Shown one piece after another: positions 49,257 through 62,039 of a stretch of 64,000 nucleotides of DNA. Each line of letters begins with the position of its first letter. Within the stretch, counting starts at the first letter, position 1. This DNA is from Pithys albifrons albifrons. Taxonomy: Eukaryota > Chordata > Aves > Passeriformes > Thamnophilidae. Where the stretch lies: positions 44,595,601 through 44,659,600 of the forward strand of contig NC_092461.1 in the NCBI RefSeq assembly GCF_047495875.1. Reading direction: 5' to 3'. A program made the translations under genes and the position numbers. The notes under the pieces were generated by a model. The model was not told the origin of the DNA and made no database searches. It was given only the letters and a program-made list of their open reading frames with translations.

Positions 49257-50160
49257 TGTGATGGGCCAGTCTTGGCTGCTAGATGTCCACCATGCTGCTC
49301 TATTGCTCTATCATACCCACTAATCAACAGGGCAGGGGGAGAAAATCCAATGAAAAAGCTCAGGGTCAAGATAAGGACTGGGAGATCGCTCAGTAGTTGC
49401 TCTCATTTGCAAAACAGACTCAACTTGGAGAAATTAGTTAAATTTATTGTCACTCAGAATAGGGTAGAATAATGAAAAATAAGACCTAAAACAGCACCTG
49501 CCCCTCACCCTTACCTTCTTCTCAAGCTCAGTTCTCTTACAACTTCTCTACCTCTTCCCCCTGAGCAGCAGAGGGAGGACAAGGAATCGAGGTTGTAGTC
49601 AGTTGGTAACTGGTCTCTCTGTCACAGCATCCTCCTGACACTCTTCCTCTGTTCCAGCACGAGGTCCCTCCCACAGGCTGCAGTTCTTCAAGAGGTGTTC
49701 CAGTATGGGCTCCCATGGGGTCATGAGTCCTGCCAGAAACCTGCTCCTCCATGGGCTCCCTTCAGGCACATTCACATGGGTCCTGCATAGGCTGCAGATG
49801 GATCTCTGCTCCACCATGGACCTCTGTGAGCTGCGGGGAACAACCTACATCAATGGCCCTCTCCACAGGCAGCACAGAAATCTGTGCCCTGGCATCTGGA
49901 GCACCTCCTTGCACTCCTTGTGTTCTGACCTCAGTGTCTGTGGGCTTGTTTCTTTCTGATATTCTTGTTTTCTTTAGCTGTTGTTGTGCAGCATTTTTTA
50001 CTCTTTCTCCAATAAGTTATCACAGAGGTGCCACCAGCTTGCCTGATTTGGTCTGCTTTGACCTGTGGTAGGTCAATTGTGGAGTCACCTGGAACTTTCC
50101 CTGTCTGATGTGGGGGCCGCTGCCAATCTTTTTCTAGAGAAGCCACCCCGCAGTCCCTTC
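49257..50160 (-). mobile_element. Endogenous retrovirus LTR, copy 2 of an inverted pair
   Basis: This is the reverse complement relative of 42737-43732, starting TGTGATGGG on the + strand (the element's 3' end) and running to about 50160. Shared blocks include 'ctgcagttcttcaagaggtg', 'catcaatggccctctccacaggcag', 'atcacagaggtgccaccagcttgcctgatttggtctgctttgacctgt' and 'ccctgtctgatgtggggg'. About 45 bases of the element's 5' end seem to be missing, and a CR1 tail begins about 18 bases further on. It differs from copy 1 by many substitutions and indels, so the two are not a recent duplication. The open frames of 71-106 codons are repeat-derived. Confidence 0.65.
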
Positions 50161-50177
50161 ATGCTCCCAAAACTTTA

Positions 50178-50386
50178 TCATGTTACAGAGAGAGTAATCA
50201 GACATTGGAATGGGCTGCCTGGAGAGGTGGTGGATTCACCATCCCTAGAGATCTTTAAATGCAGATTGGACGTGGCACTGGGTGCCATGATCTAGTAAAT
50301 GAACTAGAGTTGGACCAAGGGTTGGACTCGATGATCTTGGAGGTCTTTTCCAACCCTATCGATTCTATGATTCTATGATTCTATGT
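50178..50386 (+). mobile_element. CR1 LINE 3' end
   Basis: 'attggaatgggctgcctggagaggtggtggattcaccatcc' leads to 'gttggactcgatgatcttggaggtcttttccaaccctatc' and three perfect copies of the tail octamer (GATTCTAT). It is the best preserved CR1 tail in the window and probably among the youngest copies. It is only about 210 bases long. Confidence 0.97.
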
Positions 50387-50811
50387 AAAGCCAATATAAA
50401 TTTGCACTGTAAACTGAAAATGATACTTTTGCAGGAATGTCTGCTGAGACTTAAGTCACTAGTATGATTACTGTGTTTCCTTCTGGATGTGTAGCTGCCC
50501 GTTAAGTTAGACTGACATCAGTTAGTGACCTCTCTGCTTTCTTTTGAAATACATGGCTTACCTTCTGGGAATATAAGGGGCAGATTTCTCTGCTGGATGC
50601 AAGGATATACTTTTTACATAACTACTGGAAGGAAGAACAGAAGCAAGGGCAAGATAATTTCTTTTACTACCTGTTTATAATGGTCCCGGCAAGGAATATT
50701 TTTTTCTTTTTTCTGAGGTTATCTAGAGCGTCTTTGCCTCCCAGTCAGTGAAAGTTAAAAAAAAAAAAAAAAGTTAGAGCAAAAGACCCCCAAAGCATTT
50801 CAGGGTTTTCC

Positions 50812-51552
50812 TAACATATCTCTGTAAGCAAACTGTATTGATAGCAATACATTGTCTAATGCAGCTTAGGATAGTGTTTGCCTTCTTGCAACAAGGGGAC
50901 ATTGCTGGCTCAGGTTCCATCAGAATCCCCAGGTACAATTCTGCAAAACCACTTTCCAGCTGGATGCCCCCACTGTGTAGTGGCTTATGGTAGTTCCTCC
51001 TCAGAGGTTCAACTTTGCTTTTCCATTTGTTGAACCTCATGAGATTCTTATTGGTCCATTTCTCCAGCCTGTTGACATTCCTCTTCATGGCAGCATGACC
51101 CTCTGGCATATTAACCACCATTCCAATTTTAGTGTGGCAAACTTGCTGAGAGTACACTCTGCTCCATCATCCAGATAACCAACAAAGGTGTTAACGAGTA
51201 CTTCTTCCATTATTGGCTCCTGGGGTATACCATCAGTTACTGGCCTCTAACTAGACTCCATACCACTGATAACCATGCTCTGGGGTCAGACTTTAATCCA
51301 CATTGCTGTCTGTTCAACCTGCACATCAACACCTTGTCTACTAATATCTTGGCCATGTAAAAGGCCTACATGAAACCCAGGCAGAAAATACCCAGTGATC
51401 TCCTCTCATCCACCAGGCTAGTTATTTAATCATGGAAGTCCATCAAAGTTGGTCAAGCATGACTTCCCCTCGGTAAAGCCATGCTGACTACTCCTGATTA
51501 TTTTCTTCTCCTTAATTTTCCTCAAAATTTTTCCAGGATTAGCTGCTCTATT
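50812..51552 (-). mobile_element. CR1 LINE, minus orientation, with reverse transcriptase C-terminal remnant
   Basis: Antisense CR1 text: 'gttgaacctcatgagattcttattggtccatttctccagcctgttgacattcctct', 'aacttgctgagagtacactctgctccatcatccag', 'tggtcaagcatgacttccc' and 'gccatgctgactactcctgatta'. On the minus strand, 50774-51157 stays open for 127 codons and retains CR1 ORF2 phrases: NRLEKWTNKNLMRFNKWK, then QLESGFAELYLGILM and KKANTILSCIRQCIA. It lacks the catalytic part of the polymerase, so it cannot be functional. Confidence 0.93.
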
Positions 51553-52291
51553 GGTAGTATTAATGTTAAATAAAATTATACCTAATATAAATAATTGAAA
51601 TAAAATTTTAACTCTGTCTTATAATAAATATGGATTCAATATATTTTCCTTCTGAAACTATTCTTTTATAATCAAATATATAATAACACAATTATTTTGA
51701 TGAAAGGACCTGTGATTCTTTGGAAAATTCTGGAGGTAAAGCCTATCGATCAGACAGCAACATTTCATTAGCTTGCAGCATCAGATATAAATGCATATAA
51801 TTTACTTAGTGGGAAGTACTCAGATATCCTCAGTACAAAAGCAATTAAACATCCTTAGGGCATATGAGGGCATTCAGATACAAACAGGATGTATTTCCTT
51901 CTCCTTGCCTTCTTTCACTTCTACTCATGAAAAAGGAAACCAGAGAATTCCTTTTCATTGATGAGCAAAGAGTGGGCAAGGCATTATTAGCAGTCTTTGT
52001 TTGTTGGTTTGTTGTTTTTTTTTTCCCTAGAGTTAACAGTGAAAACTGAAGAAATTAGATATCTTGTGGATATGATTCAGTGAGGTAGATTTCTTGCTGC
52101 TGCTGGTACGTTTGGATCATTCATACCATGAGATTTTGCAAGATAATGTCTTGAGAAATAGATCTCTTTATAGATCAGTAACCAATGTTCTGGCACTAGA
52201 GAGGTGCCCAGAATTTTCAAATTCAAGTGTTTCTTCTCTTTCTGTCTTCTAGGAACAAACGCCATTCCTACATCATGTTAAAGTTAGTTAC

Positions 52292-52889
52292 AGTGGTGGG
52301 TTGACCTTGGCTGGATGCCTGGTCCCCACCAACCTGTTCTATTATTCCCCTTCTCAGATGGACAGGGGAGAGAAAATAAGATGGAAGACAACTTGTAGGT
52401 GGAGATAAGGCAGTTTATTAAAGTAAAAGTGAAAGTTTGCACACACACAAGCAAAGAGAAACAAGCCAAAAAAAAAAAGTTTTATTCTCTACTTCCCACC
52501 TGGAAGCACTGTTCAGCCACTTCTGGGAAAGCAGGGCCTCAGCATGTGTCAGTTGCTCCAGAAGGCAAACATTGTGAATGATAAATGCCCCCCCTTTCTT
52601 CCTCTTTTCCTTAGCTTTTGTATGTGATCTGACATAATATGGTATGGAATATCCCTTTGGTTGATTTGGATCAGCTGGCCGAGTTGTGTCCTCTCCTGGG
52701 ATCTTGCCCACCTCCAGCCCCTTAATGGGGAGAGAATGTTGAGAGACAGTGCTGATGCTGTGCCAGCACTGCTCAGTAGTGGCCAAAACACTGGTGTGTA
52801 ATCAACACCTTTGTAGCTACCAACGCAAAGCACAGCACCCTGAGGGCTGCTATGGGGAAATGAACTCCATCTCAGCCAGAACCAACACA
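52292..52889 (-). mobile_element. Endogenous retrovirus solo LTR with 5-bp target duplication
   Basis: Read on the minus strand the element starts TGTGTTGGTTCTGGCTGAGA and ends GGTCAACCCACCACT, which I recognise as the form of a widespread avian ERVL-type LTR ending in CACA, with the last base changed. Both sides carry GTTAC (52287-52291 and 52890-52894), the 5-bp target duplication expected. The element is 598 bp and alone, so it is a solo LTR left by recombination. Minus-strand frames of 94 and 122 codons inside it have no domain and are not genes. Confidence 0.8.
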
Positions 52890-55800
52890 GTTACTAGCCA
52901 GTCATTTTCTTCAGCATCTAGATCAAAAGTTTTATTTTCTAGTATTTTAATAAAAATAAGTGAAATTAGTGTTATTTAACAGCCACTGTTAATTTTTAGA
53001 GGTAGAATAAGACAGTATTTGCAAAGATTAAAATATTTTAGGTGAGAAAAACCAGTAAATCCAATCTTAAATAATTGCCTAGAAGTTTTTCAAGACAAAA
53101 GTTATATAATAATTTTTATTGTTGTAAACATGATAAGGACAGTGACTTGAATAAAAGACAATATGTTTACTTAATTTTTAATTTACACTCATTATTTCCC
53201 TTTATGAAAATATTGAAAGTATTGTAGAGTACTGTATTGCTGTGATGAATCAATCCCAGAAATTGCTATTGTGAATGCAAATCAACATAATATAGGTCAT
53301 ATTTCTATGCAAAGAGAAAACTATGACATGAAAAAATAAAAATAAGATCTTTTCATCCTATTATTTGAATGTATTTCTTCTCAGGACAGGGAAGGACTAT
53401 TTTTTTATTTCAACTACTGTTTCTCGAAAGTAAAGAATTCTAAATGAACTTCATCAATAGTTAGTTGCAGGATTAGTCTTTATGGAAAACTGAGTGCAAT
53501 TTAGCATTATTATTGGTGTTAAAAAATAAAAAAAACTAACAGCAAAAATCCCACAACTAAACAGAAACCGATTTGAAAGAACTACATTAAGAGTAACTAC
53601 ATGATGTGGTTATTAATGACTTTGCAAAACATAATTCATCTTCTATATGTAGGACTGAGATTACTGACAACCTTTACCATATAATAATATAGTACTCTGG
53701 GATAACCCCATCTTCTGTTAGCTGCCTTCCAAAAACAGCACAGTTCTCCTGATGATGACGTATCATCCAGGTTTATGTGGATCTTGCTTTACAGTATCTC
53801 AGAAGGTACTACTGAAACATATTTATGTGACTTAAGTAAATTTCAGTTGCCCTCAGTTTATATATCCATATATAAATGACTAATCACACTTTATAGTCAA
53901 GGAAGAGAAATAAGTCCTTCTAGGCTGTGGTTGAGATAGTGTGTGCATCTACCTTTTGATGACATAGATGACACTCTAGACAGGTTTTACTGATTGTGAG
54001 GAAGCTTAGAAAATAGTTGTTTGCACTGTAGATATTTACACTTAAATATGATGATTCCTATTGCTAGGAAATGGACTCAACAATATAGAAGGAACTTTCC
54101 ATTTCAGCTAGTGAGCATTTATCTTGGGTAATTTTCTTGCAGCTCTGTGTGTCTCCTGCTGTTTTCTCTAATGTTCTGTGAATCTCCAAGTTTTCTTCTT
54201 TTTTCCCCCTCCCACTTTTCTTATCTGATATTTGAAAATTAAATTAAATTTGAAAGGATAGAAGTGCTTAAGATTTAGGGTATTTAATTTTGGATTGTGT
54301 TTCATGAAATCAGTGACTGCAAAAGACCTAATTAAACTATTGTTATGTTGCACAGTAGTTCTTAGATATGTTGCATTCTTGGAAGGATGTTTTAATTAAT
54401 ATTTGTTCCTTTACATTATCTAATATGTAGCTCATTTAAGCTGTATCTTGGTTTAATTTTTAAGTACTCTTCTAAGGAGAAAATTCATCACATCTTTGAA
54501 ACTTCATCATTATTTTACTGGACAAATGTCACATTTGATGGAGTAAAGATGTTACTATACATCAAAATGTTTTTAAACTTCCATTTACATAGGAAGATTC
54601 AGGATAAGAGAGGCATATGTAGAAGCAATTCTGAAGCACATACACTTGTCTCTGTTACACACTATTCAGGTTTATATTTTTTTAAATTAAAAAAAAACTG
54701 AATACTCCACCTGGAATAGTATTTTCTTGAAAAATCTTCAGGGAACTAATTTCATCAGGAACTGGATACACATATTGAACAATTGTCTGGAAAACCTGTT
54801 GTCTGGAACACAACATCCTGAGTGTGCTCTCTCTGAAAAGCTCTAGGCAGTTCTAGATGTAGTCATTAACTATTCAATAAAACCTTTCCTCATTTTACTT
54901 CTTAGCTGGATAATGGACTCAATTTTGCCCTAGGTGTGAATTCTAAAGGATATATTCCAAGGCACAGAAAGAAGGTACATCTACTGAAATTTGTTAGAAA
55001 TTAGATCTCTGCTCCTTTGAAAAAGTCCTTACAAAAGTGTTAGAGACCAAAGTACATCATCATAATTTTCAGAAAGTTATTTTCCTAATAGAACTTTTTT
55101 TCTGTAGATACTGGATAATATTATTAGTATTACTACTTTTTTATTGTTATTTACTTCTGAGTTTGTAACTTAAATATAAATCTGCCTTTAGAAGTTGTTT
55201 GTTACTTCCGGATTTACAATTAGCAAGAGCAGACCAGGAAGTAGAGACACTGTTGCCTTCTGTTTGGCTACTTTCATATTTTTTTAGGACATAAATAATG
55301 CACAGGTCAATATATTTTATTTCTAATAATTTGGTTTTTTTCTATAGATGTGTGTATGTGGAGGAAAAGGAAGTACAAGATTCCTGGATCCTCATAGTAG
55401 TGTCTCAGGACATATTTATGTTGATCCTCTGAAACAAAATTCAAAATATTTTTAGCCTGTATCAGGATAATTGTAGTAGTCTGATATCTGCTGCATATAT
55501 CACAAATGATAATATAAAGGCCCACAGTTTTGTCTCTGGAAAAGAAGAGGATATTGCTTCATTTAAAGTAAAGTTATTCTTCTCAGTTCTGAAGCTGTAC
55601 AGATACATATCTACTATCATTACTTGGCTCATAATATGTGAAAAGATAGATTGAGACTACAGTGATAAACTGTCTGAGATGGAATTCTCCATCTTTGAAA
55701 TTTCTCTCATGTGCCTGTTTTTGAGAACCCACTTTTGATAGTACCATCCTCTTATCCCGAATCTTGTAGCTCAGTCATATCATTGTTGAAATATTTTTGT

Positions 55801-58800
55801 TCACAGCATTATTCCCTGTCATTCTACATGACCATTCAAAATAATTTTGTGGTCCCTCTGCATTTTAAATTCTTTTTTCAGCTTTGAATGAGATTGTGGA
55901 GCAGTGCATAAATACAATAAATGCATAAGTATGGCATGCTCGCTGTTTTTATGGGTCAATAAAATCAATGGATCATTTCATTTATATTAATGATGGTTTT
56001 GTCTTGCTGTGGTAAACTGGAAAAAAAGATTTTACTTCAATTTATTCAATAAAAAAATTAGCTGCTGTGCTTCTAATTGCTATACATCTACTAACTAGAT
56101 CAATAGCACAATTTAGTAATGTTAGTCTGATTTAAAAATATGTGGAATATAGTAATAAATCATCACAGTTTCCCCCTCAGTGTTTAGTCTTATGATCAAC
56201 AGACTAAAATGTACAATTACCTTCAGGTTTTGCTCTACTGTTAAACTGATTCAAGGATGCCACCTACCTTTGGTTTGCCATTTTTTTCAGAAAAATGAAT
56301 GTAGACAGACTGTTAGATGTCTGGTAAAAGCAGAATTTTTGGAAAGTTTATTAAAATGTTTTAAGTTATTTACTCATATTACCTAAATTTTAGGCTTTAT
56401 TTTGAAAGGTTCCAGCACACGCAGCTGTATCATCGAAACACCTTGTCAGTATTCTGGAGGGAATAGTCAATATAATAAACACAGCAAGTCCAGATGTCTT
56501 TGAGAGTGGTCAGACTAAATCTGACATTGTAAAATGAGGACTCTGAAAGTAAGAGTACTTACTTTTTTGCTTGATGGCATATTTGCAAGGATTTCAAGTA
56601 CATTTTTTTTATTGTACACTGTGTGTGTAATTTGCATGTCAAGGATAAACAGCAAAAGATAAATTTCCAGAAAATACAGGTATTTTTTACAGCTACAACG
56701 TGTAAATATTTTTACAATACATATATAGCTAATTGGTTTTCTGTCTCTTGCATGTTGTATATTGACAGCTTTGCTGTTGCTGTGTCTTACTCTTGCTCCA
56801 TTTGTGCAAATTCCTCTAAAATTAAATGTCGTCAATATCAGTTGATAAGCATATTTTTTAAATAAATTGCAAGTTTACCAACTCCAAAGTTTGTGGTGTA
56901 GATCATCTCACGTTTGGTTTGTTAAACCTAAATTGAATTGGGTTGTGTATTAACTGTTACATGCAGCTTGCTAACCTTTGAATGATGGAGTTAAGAAGCA
57001 CTTCATTGACACTACAGAGTGTTTGAAATACCTTGTTTTAACTCTCTTCCAACCTCATAAACAAAATGATGTAATGTCTCAAGGAATATTTTATTTTTTA
57101 CTATACATAAAATATGGTCATATGTGGTGGTTGCTGTTTCTGGCTCTGATTTACTTCTGCCAGTTTTGCACAAAGTTGCAGCATTCTCCAATTTTCTGTT
57201 GAATTAGAAACTTTTAAGAAGAAATCATGGTAATAGAACTGCAAGACTAAGATTATCAATTGTGAATTTTCCAAATTTTTTATAGTCAGTTGCTATAACA
57301 TATTTTATTTTTTTATATATTCTTAAGTTGATGAAGTTTCTAGTGACATCATTGCTACTTCTTTTCTTAAAACCATAATGGATTCATAGAATATGATACA
57401 AGACAGATATAGACTAATCTGTGCATGTGTGGCTTTATGGAACTACACTTTTCAATGTGATACCTATACCATTATCACAGTTGCAGGTGAGTTACGAAGA
57501 GAGTGAATTAAAAACATTTTTTACTGAAAAACATAAATGGAGAAAAACCAAATAATAAACTTTTTTTCCCCATGTGCATCTATTTTGATTAAAAATAAAA
57601 TAGACTTTATCTCAGAAATTAATTTTAGACTGAAGAAGAAAGAAAGATTATATCAGAGCAGCCAGATCACAACAGAATCACCAAGAATTTGGGGATTCAC
57701 TATAGAGTAGTGGAAAGATGGAAGCTGAAGTTTATGATTTGAACAAAAAAAATCGAATTTGGTTATCTTTCATGTTTCACAGTAATCCCTAATGAGTCAT
57801 ATATTTTAATGAGGTTCTCTTACCTTTTTATTTTTGAGCATTGTTAAAATAGAATTAAAAAGTTCCTACATTTCTCCAGTGTAATGAAGAAAGTGTTTTC
57901 TTGTCAGTCCTAATAAAAAAAAAAAAAAAGTATCTCTAAAGTGACATTTTCCTTAACCTTCATCTTTTCCTCTCTGATGAAGTACACATAGTGTGGGTTA
58001 TTGTTGATTGTTCTAAAGCTGTTTTAGCATTCTAACATGGCTTGTAAAGAAAAGTACTTCATATACAAAAAGACTCAAATAAAATAAAATATTTTGAAGG
58101 ATATTAATTTTTTTTTGCTCTTGCACTTACCAAAATTATCTGATAACGAGTAGATTTCTTCATGTGTTTAGTGTAAAACATGATTAAGATTTTGGTGGAT
58201 GAATTAAATATGCAATTTTTTACCATGTTGGTGTTCTTGTTATTATGAATATAAAATTGATGTTTTTACTGCAATGTTATTGCAGAATTTATTTTACTGT
58301 TAATAAGTCAAATATACTTTCAAGTTGAATTCAATAGTAATTCAATACTACTAATAATACATTTTTTGCCCATGTATTATTGTGGAGTCTATTCTGTTCT
58401 GATATAACTGCACATCAAATTGCACATATGAACCAAAAATGAAGGTGCCTTTTTTTTTCTTAGTGGTGAATGAAATGTGTCAACCTTCAATCTTGTTATA
58501 TAGTTGAGTTTAAATTCTTATGTCCAGACTTACACATTTTGTGGTTAGAACAGCACAAACTATCCAGAATAATTTTTTACCTATGAAGATTAAAAAGATT
58601 GATGTAGTTTTTCTGCTTTACTCAATTAGAGCAAATCAGCTGCTTGCCTACACAATTTTTCATGTCCTCTCCATCTGCACCTTCTCAACCTTCTGTACTC
58701 GACTGTAGTCCCTGGAGTATGACACACACATATACGTGCATACACACGTTTATATATGTGATTATGCCAAACGGGCTTGTTATTACTCAGTGTACTCATG

Positions 58801-59810
58801 TTCTTATTTACACCTCTAAAGGAGAGTGTTTCTCACCACTTTGGGACAAATCACAGTTCTTGGAACATACATCAGTTTTCCAACTTGCCTGTCCTGGCTT
58901 TTGTTCAGAAAAACATGTCCTTCTTTAATTCCCAGAACCCCAGTGTAACAAAGTAACATGAGCTTTCAAAGATGTGATATTAATCCATCAGAATGGCATC
59001 CACAGTTTTAACCACAAACTCTCTCAGTTCTCAATTATAACTGTAATTAAAGACAATTTAATACAGTATTAAAAATTATGTAAGTATTCTGCCACTTTTA
59101 TCCATATGAAAGTTTGAGAAACTCCATTTATTTTCATAAACACAGAATAACCATGATGCTTTATTTTCTTTTCTAATAATGTTGAATTTTGCCCAAAGTG
59201 AAAAATTCATTGTTTTCTTAAAATGCAGCTGAAATTTTTATCCTTCAGCATAAATATGCATACACTGATTTAAATTACAGATTACTAAAAATGGCCATGC
59301 TTCTGATAGTTGTATTTTACTAAGAAAATTACTTTTACCTTTGATGCCTCTTTACCTACTTGAGCCAGATTACAGATGTCAGGAGTAAATTATGTTCTTC
59401 CCTGTCACTGTATTTACTCAGTGAGGTACAATTATTTAGTTGGTATTTGAAGACAGTTGTATTGCACAAAGTGCAATTAGTTATGTTGCCCTTTGAGTAC
59501 ATGTTAATAAAAATCTAATGAAATTATCTAGAACTGTAATAAATATGTAAAAACAACATAAGTAAGTGAAGTCATGGTGCTTTAAGGAGGTCAGCAGAAT
59601 GATGATACCTAAAAGTTATTATAATTCATATTTCATTAACCAAACCTTTTGGGTTAATTACAATAATTTATTGTAAAATATGCTAAAGTTGCATGCAATT
59701 ATTAATTGGAAGATCTCTTTTATTTACACTGCTGAAAAGCTTATTTAGAGAGTCATATCTCAAGTAAATTTATTTATTTCTAAAATATATTTAACTATTT
59801 TATTTCCTAG

Positions 59811-59915
<105 letters not shown>

Positions 59916-60847
59916 TAAGTCTTTTGCAGTTACAATTTGTATGCACTATGTGTTGAAGAATATAATTAATGTGTTTTTTATGAAACTATGTAATTTTTTG
60001 ATGAGGTAAATAACAAAAACTAATCTTATTGAACTTGAACGTGCCAGTTTAAATACATTGTTACACGTTTCATATTACACGTTCTTAACTCAGAAATAGA
60101 CAACCCAAAATTGGGATGTCACAAAAGAAAAAGATAAGCTAAAATCAGAAATTTTAAAGACAGTCTGCCCAATCATGTGTAGACGTAAATTTTAAGTGCT
60201 ATTGTGCTCCCCTTATAAATATGTTCTCAAATTAAAAGTGTATGAGAACATAATTGAAAATATATGAATAGACAACTTACACAGAAACTTTTACAGTCTT
60301 ATAGCAAGTTTAGCGTGACAAAAGGTGTGCTATAGGATCTTGACCTTTAAGTGCTTATTAACTGTTATAGATAACTCAGAAAGCAAGGTAATATAATGAA
60401 GAAAATTACTACAGAAAAAAGCTGAATAGGATATTACCTAAACTACATACTGCAAATCAGCACTGATTTTTATAATCTTTTGACATTTTTCTATAATATG
60501 TGAGCCCAGATATATAGATATATAATATACAATAGCTGATTAGCTTCAGAATCCATATTTCTCAAATACTTAACTTGTGGCTATAATATTAATAACTGTC
60601 TCAAGAAGAAAAATTCAGAATCTTATTACTTAGTTTGCAAAATTCTGAAGACAGTATTTTAAGTCAATGATTCTGTTTATTCCACAGTCACTTGAAAACA
60701 TGCAGAACATTGTAATTAGTCTTACTTGTTGTCTGTCATTTTATATAGCTCCAGTTCCATTCTGAATAAATAATTCAATATTTTGTAGGAGGAATGAATG
60801 TCTCTCAAAGTACATTGTAATTTTTTCATATGACTCAATTTTATGAA

Positions 60848-60936
60848 AAGGAAAAAAATCCCCAAAGAAATGGAAAAAACACCAAGCAAACAACCCACTC
60901 TCCTGCCCCCGGCCCCCCCACCAAAAAAAAAAAAAA
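60848..60936. repeat. A/C-only low-complexity tract
   Basis: A-rich with CCCC, a 7-C run and a final run of 14 A, almost no T. It is the same kind of strand-asymmetric tract as those at 19108 and 47140, but on the other strand. Confidence 0.8.
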
Positions 60937-61504
60937 GTGATTTATTGCTTAGAAACCATATTTTACCTGTAAGGGATTCTCTAATATTTAGGGGAAAAAA
61001 ATTAAGACCAAATAATATTTAGCTGCTAGCTTTAAATAAAGTGATTTCTCCGCAAGTTCCTGATGTTATCATTGGTTCAAATGAGTTAGAAATTGAAACG
61101 TAGATAAGAACAGAAGCAATTGTGATAGAACTTAAGTACAAAATATATTTAATCATAAAACAAAAGAATAGCAGAATTAGGATTCCTTAGAATTATATTC
61201 CTAGCAGTATATTTAATGGAAATGTGTTAAAACAACTTTGTTGTAGTTTTCTATTATTCACCATAACAATGATACCAATAATTAGTTTGAGTACTCTAAA
61301 CCCAAGGTTTACCTCTTTTTCTGTTCTAATTTTGCCTCATTAATATTAGTTATTCCAAAACTTTGAACAGAATATACTTTTTTTTCAGGATTTACAGATT
61401 TTTATCATTAATTGACCCTTAGTTTTATCTTCAAAGGATAGATTGTCTGGCTTTCTATTTTTAATTAATTTTGTAATCATTCCATCGTTTCTGTTCTGTT
61501 CTAT

Positions 61505-61612
61505 TCTGTTTAATATCTGTCAATGGTCTGGACAAGGGCTTTGAGTGCACCCTTAGTTTGCAGACAACACCAAGTTGGACACGAGTGTTGATCTGCTGGA
61601 GGGTAAACAAAG
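61505..61612 (+). mobile_element. CR1 LINE internal fragment (+)
   Basis: 'gggctttgagtgcacccttagtttgcagacaacaccaagttggac' and 'gtgttgatctgctggagggta' match the CR1 ORF2 stretch '…gcaagtttgcagatgacaccaagttgg…' in + orientation. Confidence 0.85.
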
Positions 61613-62015
61613 AGGTGAAGTTCACAGGTCTGTAGTTCCCTGAATCTTCCCTTTAAAAAATTGTAGCGATGTTTCCCTTTTTCCTGTCACCTGACTGCCA
61701 TGACTTTTCAAATATAATGGAGAGTGACCTTGCAACAACACCAGCCAGTTCCCTCAGGATCTTGGGATGCATGTCTTCAGGCCCTGCAGACTTGTGGCTT
61801 CACAATTTCATCAAGTGGTCTCAGACCTGCTCTTTGTATACAGTGGGAGAGACTTTCCCCAACTCCCACACAGAGGATCAAGGGATGGAGAGAAATGGGG
61901 ATCCAGACTGCCAGGGAAGTCTTAGTCAAAGGACTCATTGCATTGAGTACCTTGGCCTTCTCTCTCTCTGTTGTCACCAGTTCTCCTTTCCCATTTATCA
62001 AGGGGGTACACTCTC
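61613..62015 (-). mobile_element. CR1 LINE internal fragment (-)
   Basis: On the + strand this reads as antisense CR1: 'gaggtgaagttcacaggtctgtagttccctg', 'catgacttttcaaatataatggagagtgaccttgcaa', 'tgcatgtcttcaggccctgcagacttgtgg', 'actcattgcattgagtaccttggccttctc' and 'cccatttatcaagggggtacactctc'. The 163- and 136-codon + frames at 61669-62160 run across this and the next fragment and are not genes. Confidence 0.9.
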
Positions 62016-62039
62016 CTTGGCGTCTCCTGACCAGTGTCA

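Larger units (their letters stand above)
40021..59810 (+). other. CSMD3: CSMD3 intron, 19.8 kb
   Basis: Phase 0 intron inside the CUB domain, with donor GTAAGT and acceptor TTTCCTAG at 59810. It holds CCAA and C-rich tracts at 41449-41514 and 42523-42542, CR1 pieces at 41908-42370, 50178-50386 and 50812-51552, a related inverted LTR pair at 42737-43732 and 49257-50160, and a further LTR at 52292-52889. A G/T tract lies at 47140-47360. The stretches 43740-47130, 47370-49250 and 52900-59810 are AT-rich with no gene visible. Confidence 0.85.

Noticed and set aside
49705..50071. Overlapping 84- and 106-codon + frames with a similar peptide at 42867-43121 (minus)
   Set aside because: The shared peptide (GPLHRQ, CPGIWSTSLHS) first looked like a conserved small protein, but both lie at equivalent places in two copies of one LTR, so the similarity is repeat homology.
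50774..51157. 127-codon minus-strand frame as a possible gene
   Set aside because: It does resemble a protein, but it is the C-terminal part of CR1 ORF2, without catalytic motifs and inside a decayed LINE. Recorded as part of the mobile element.
52418..52786. 122-codon minus-strand frame
   Set aside because: It lies wholly inside the solo LTR at 52292-52889 and has no recognisable domain.
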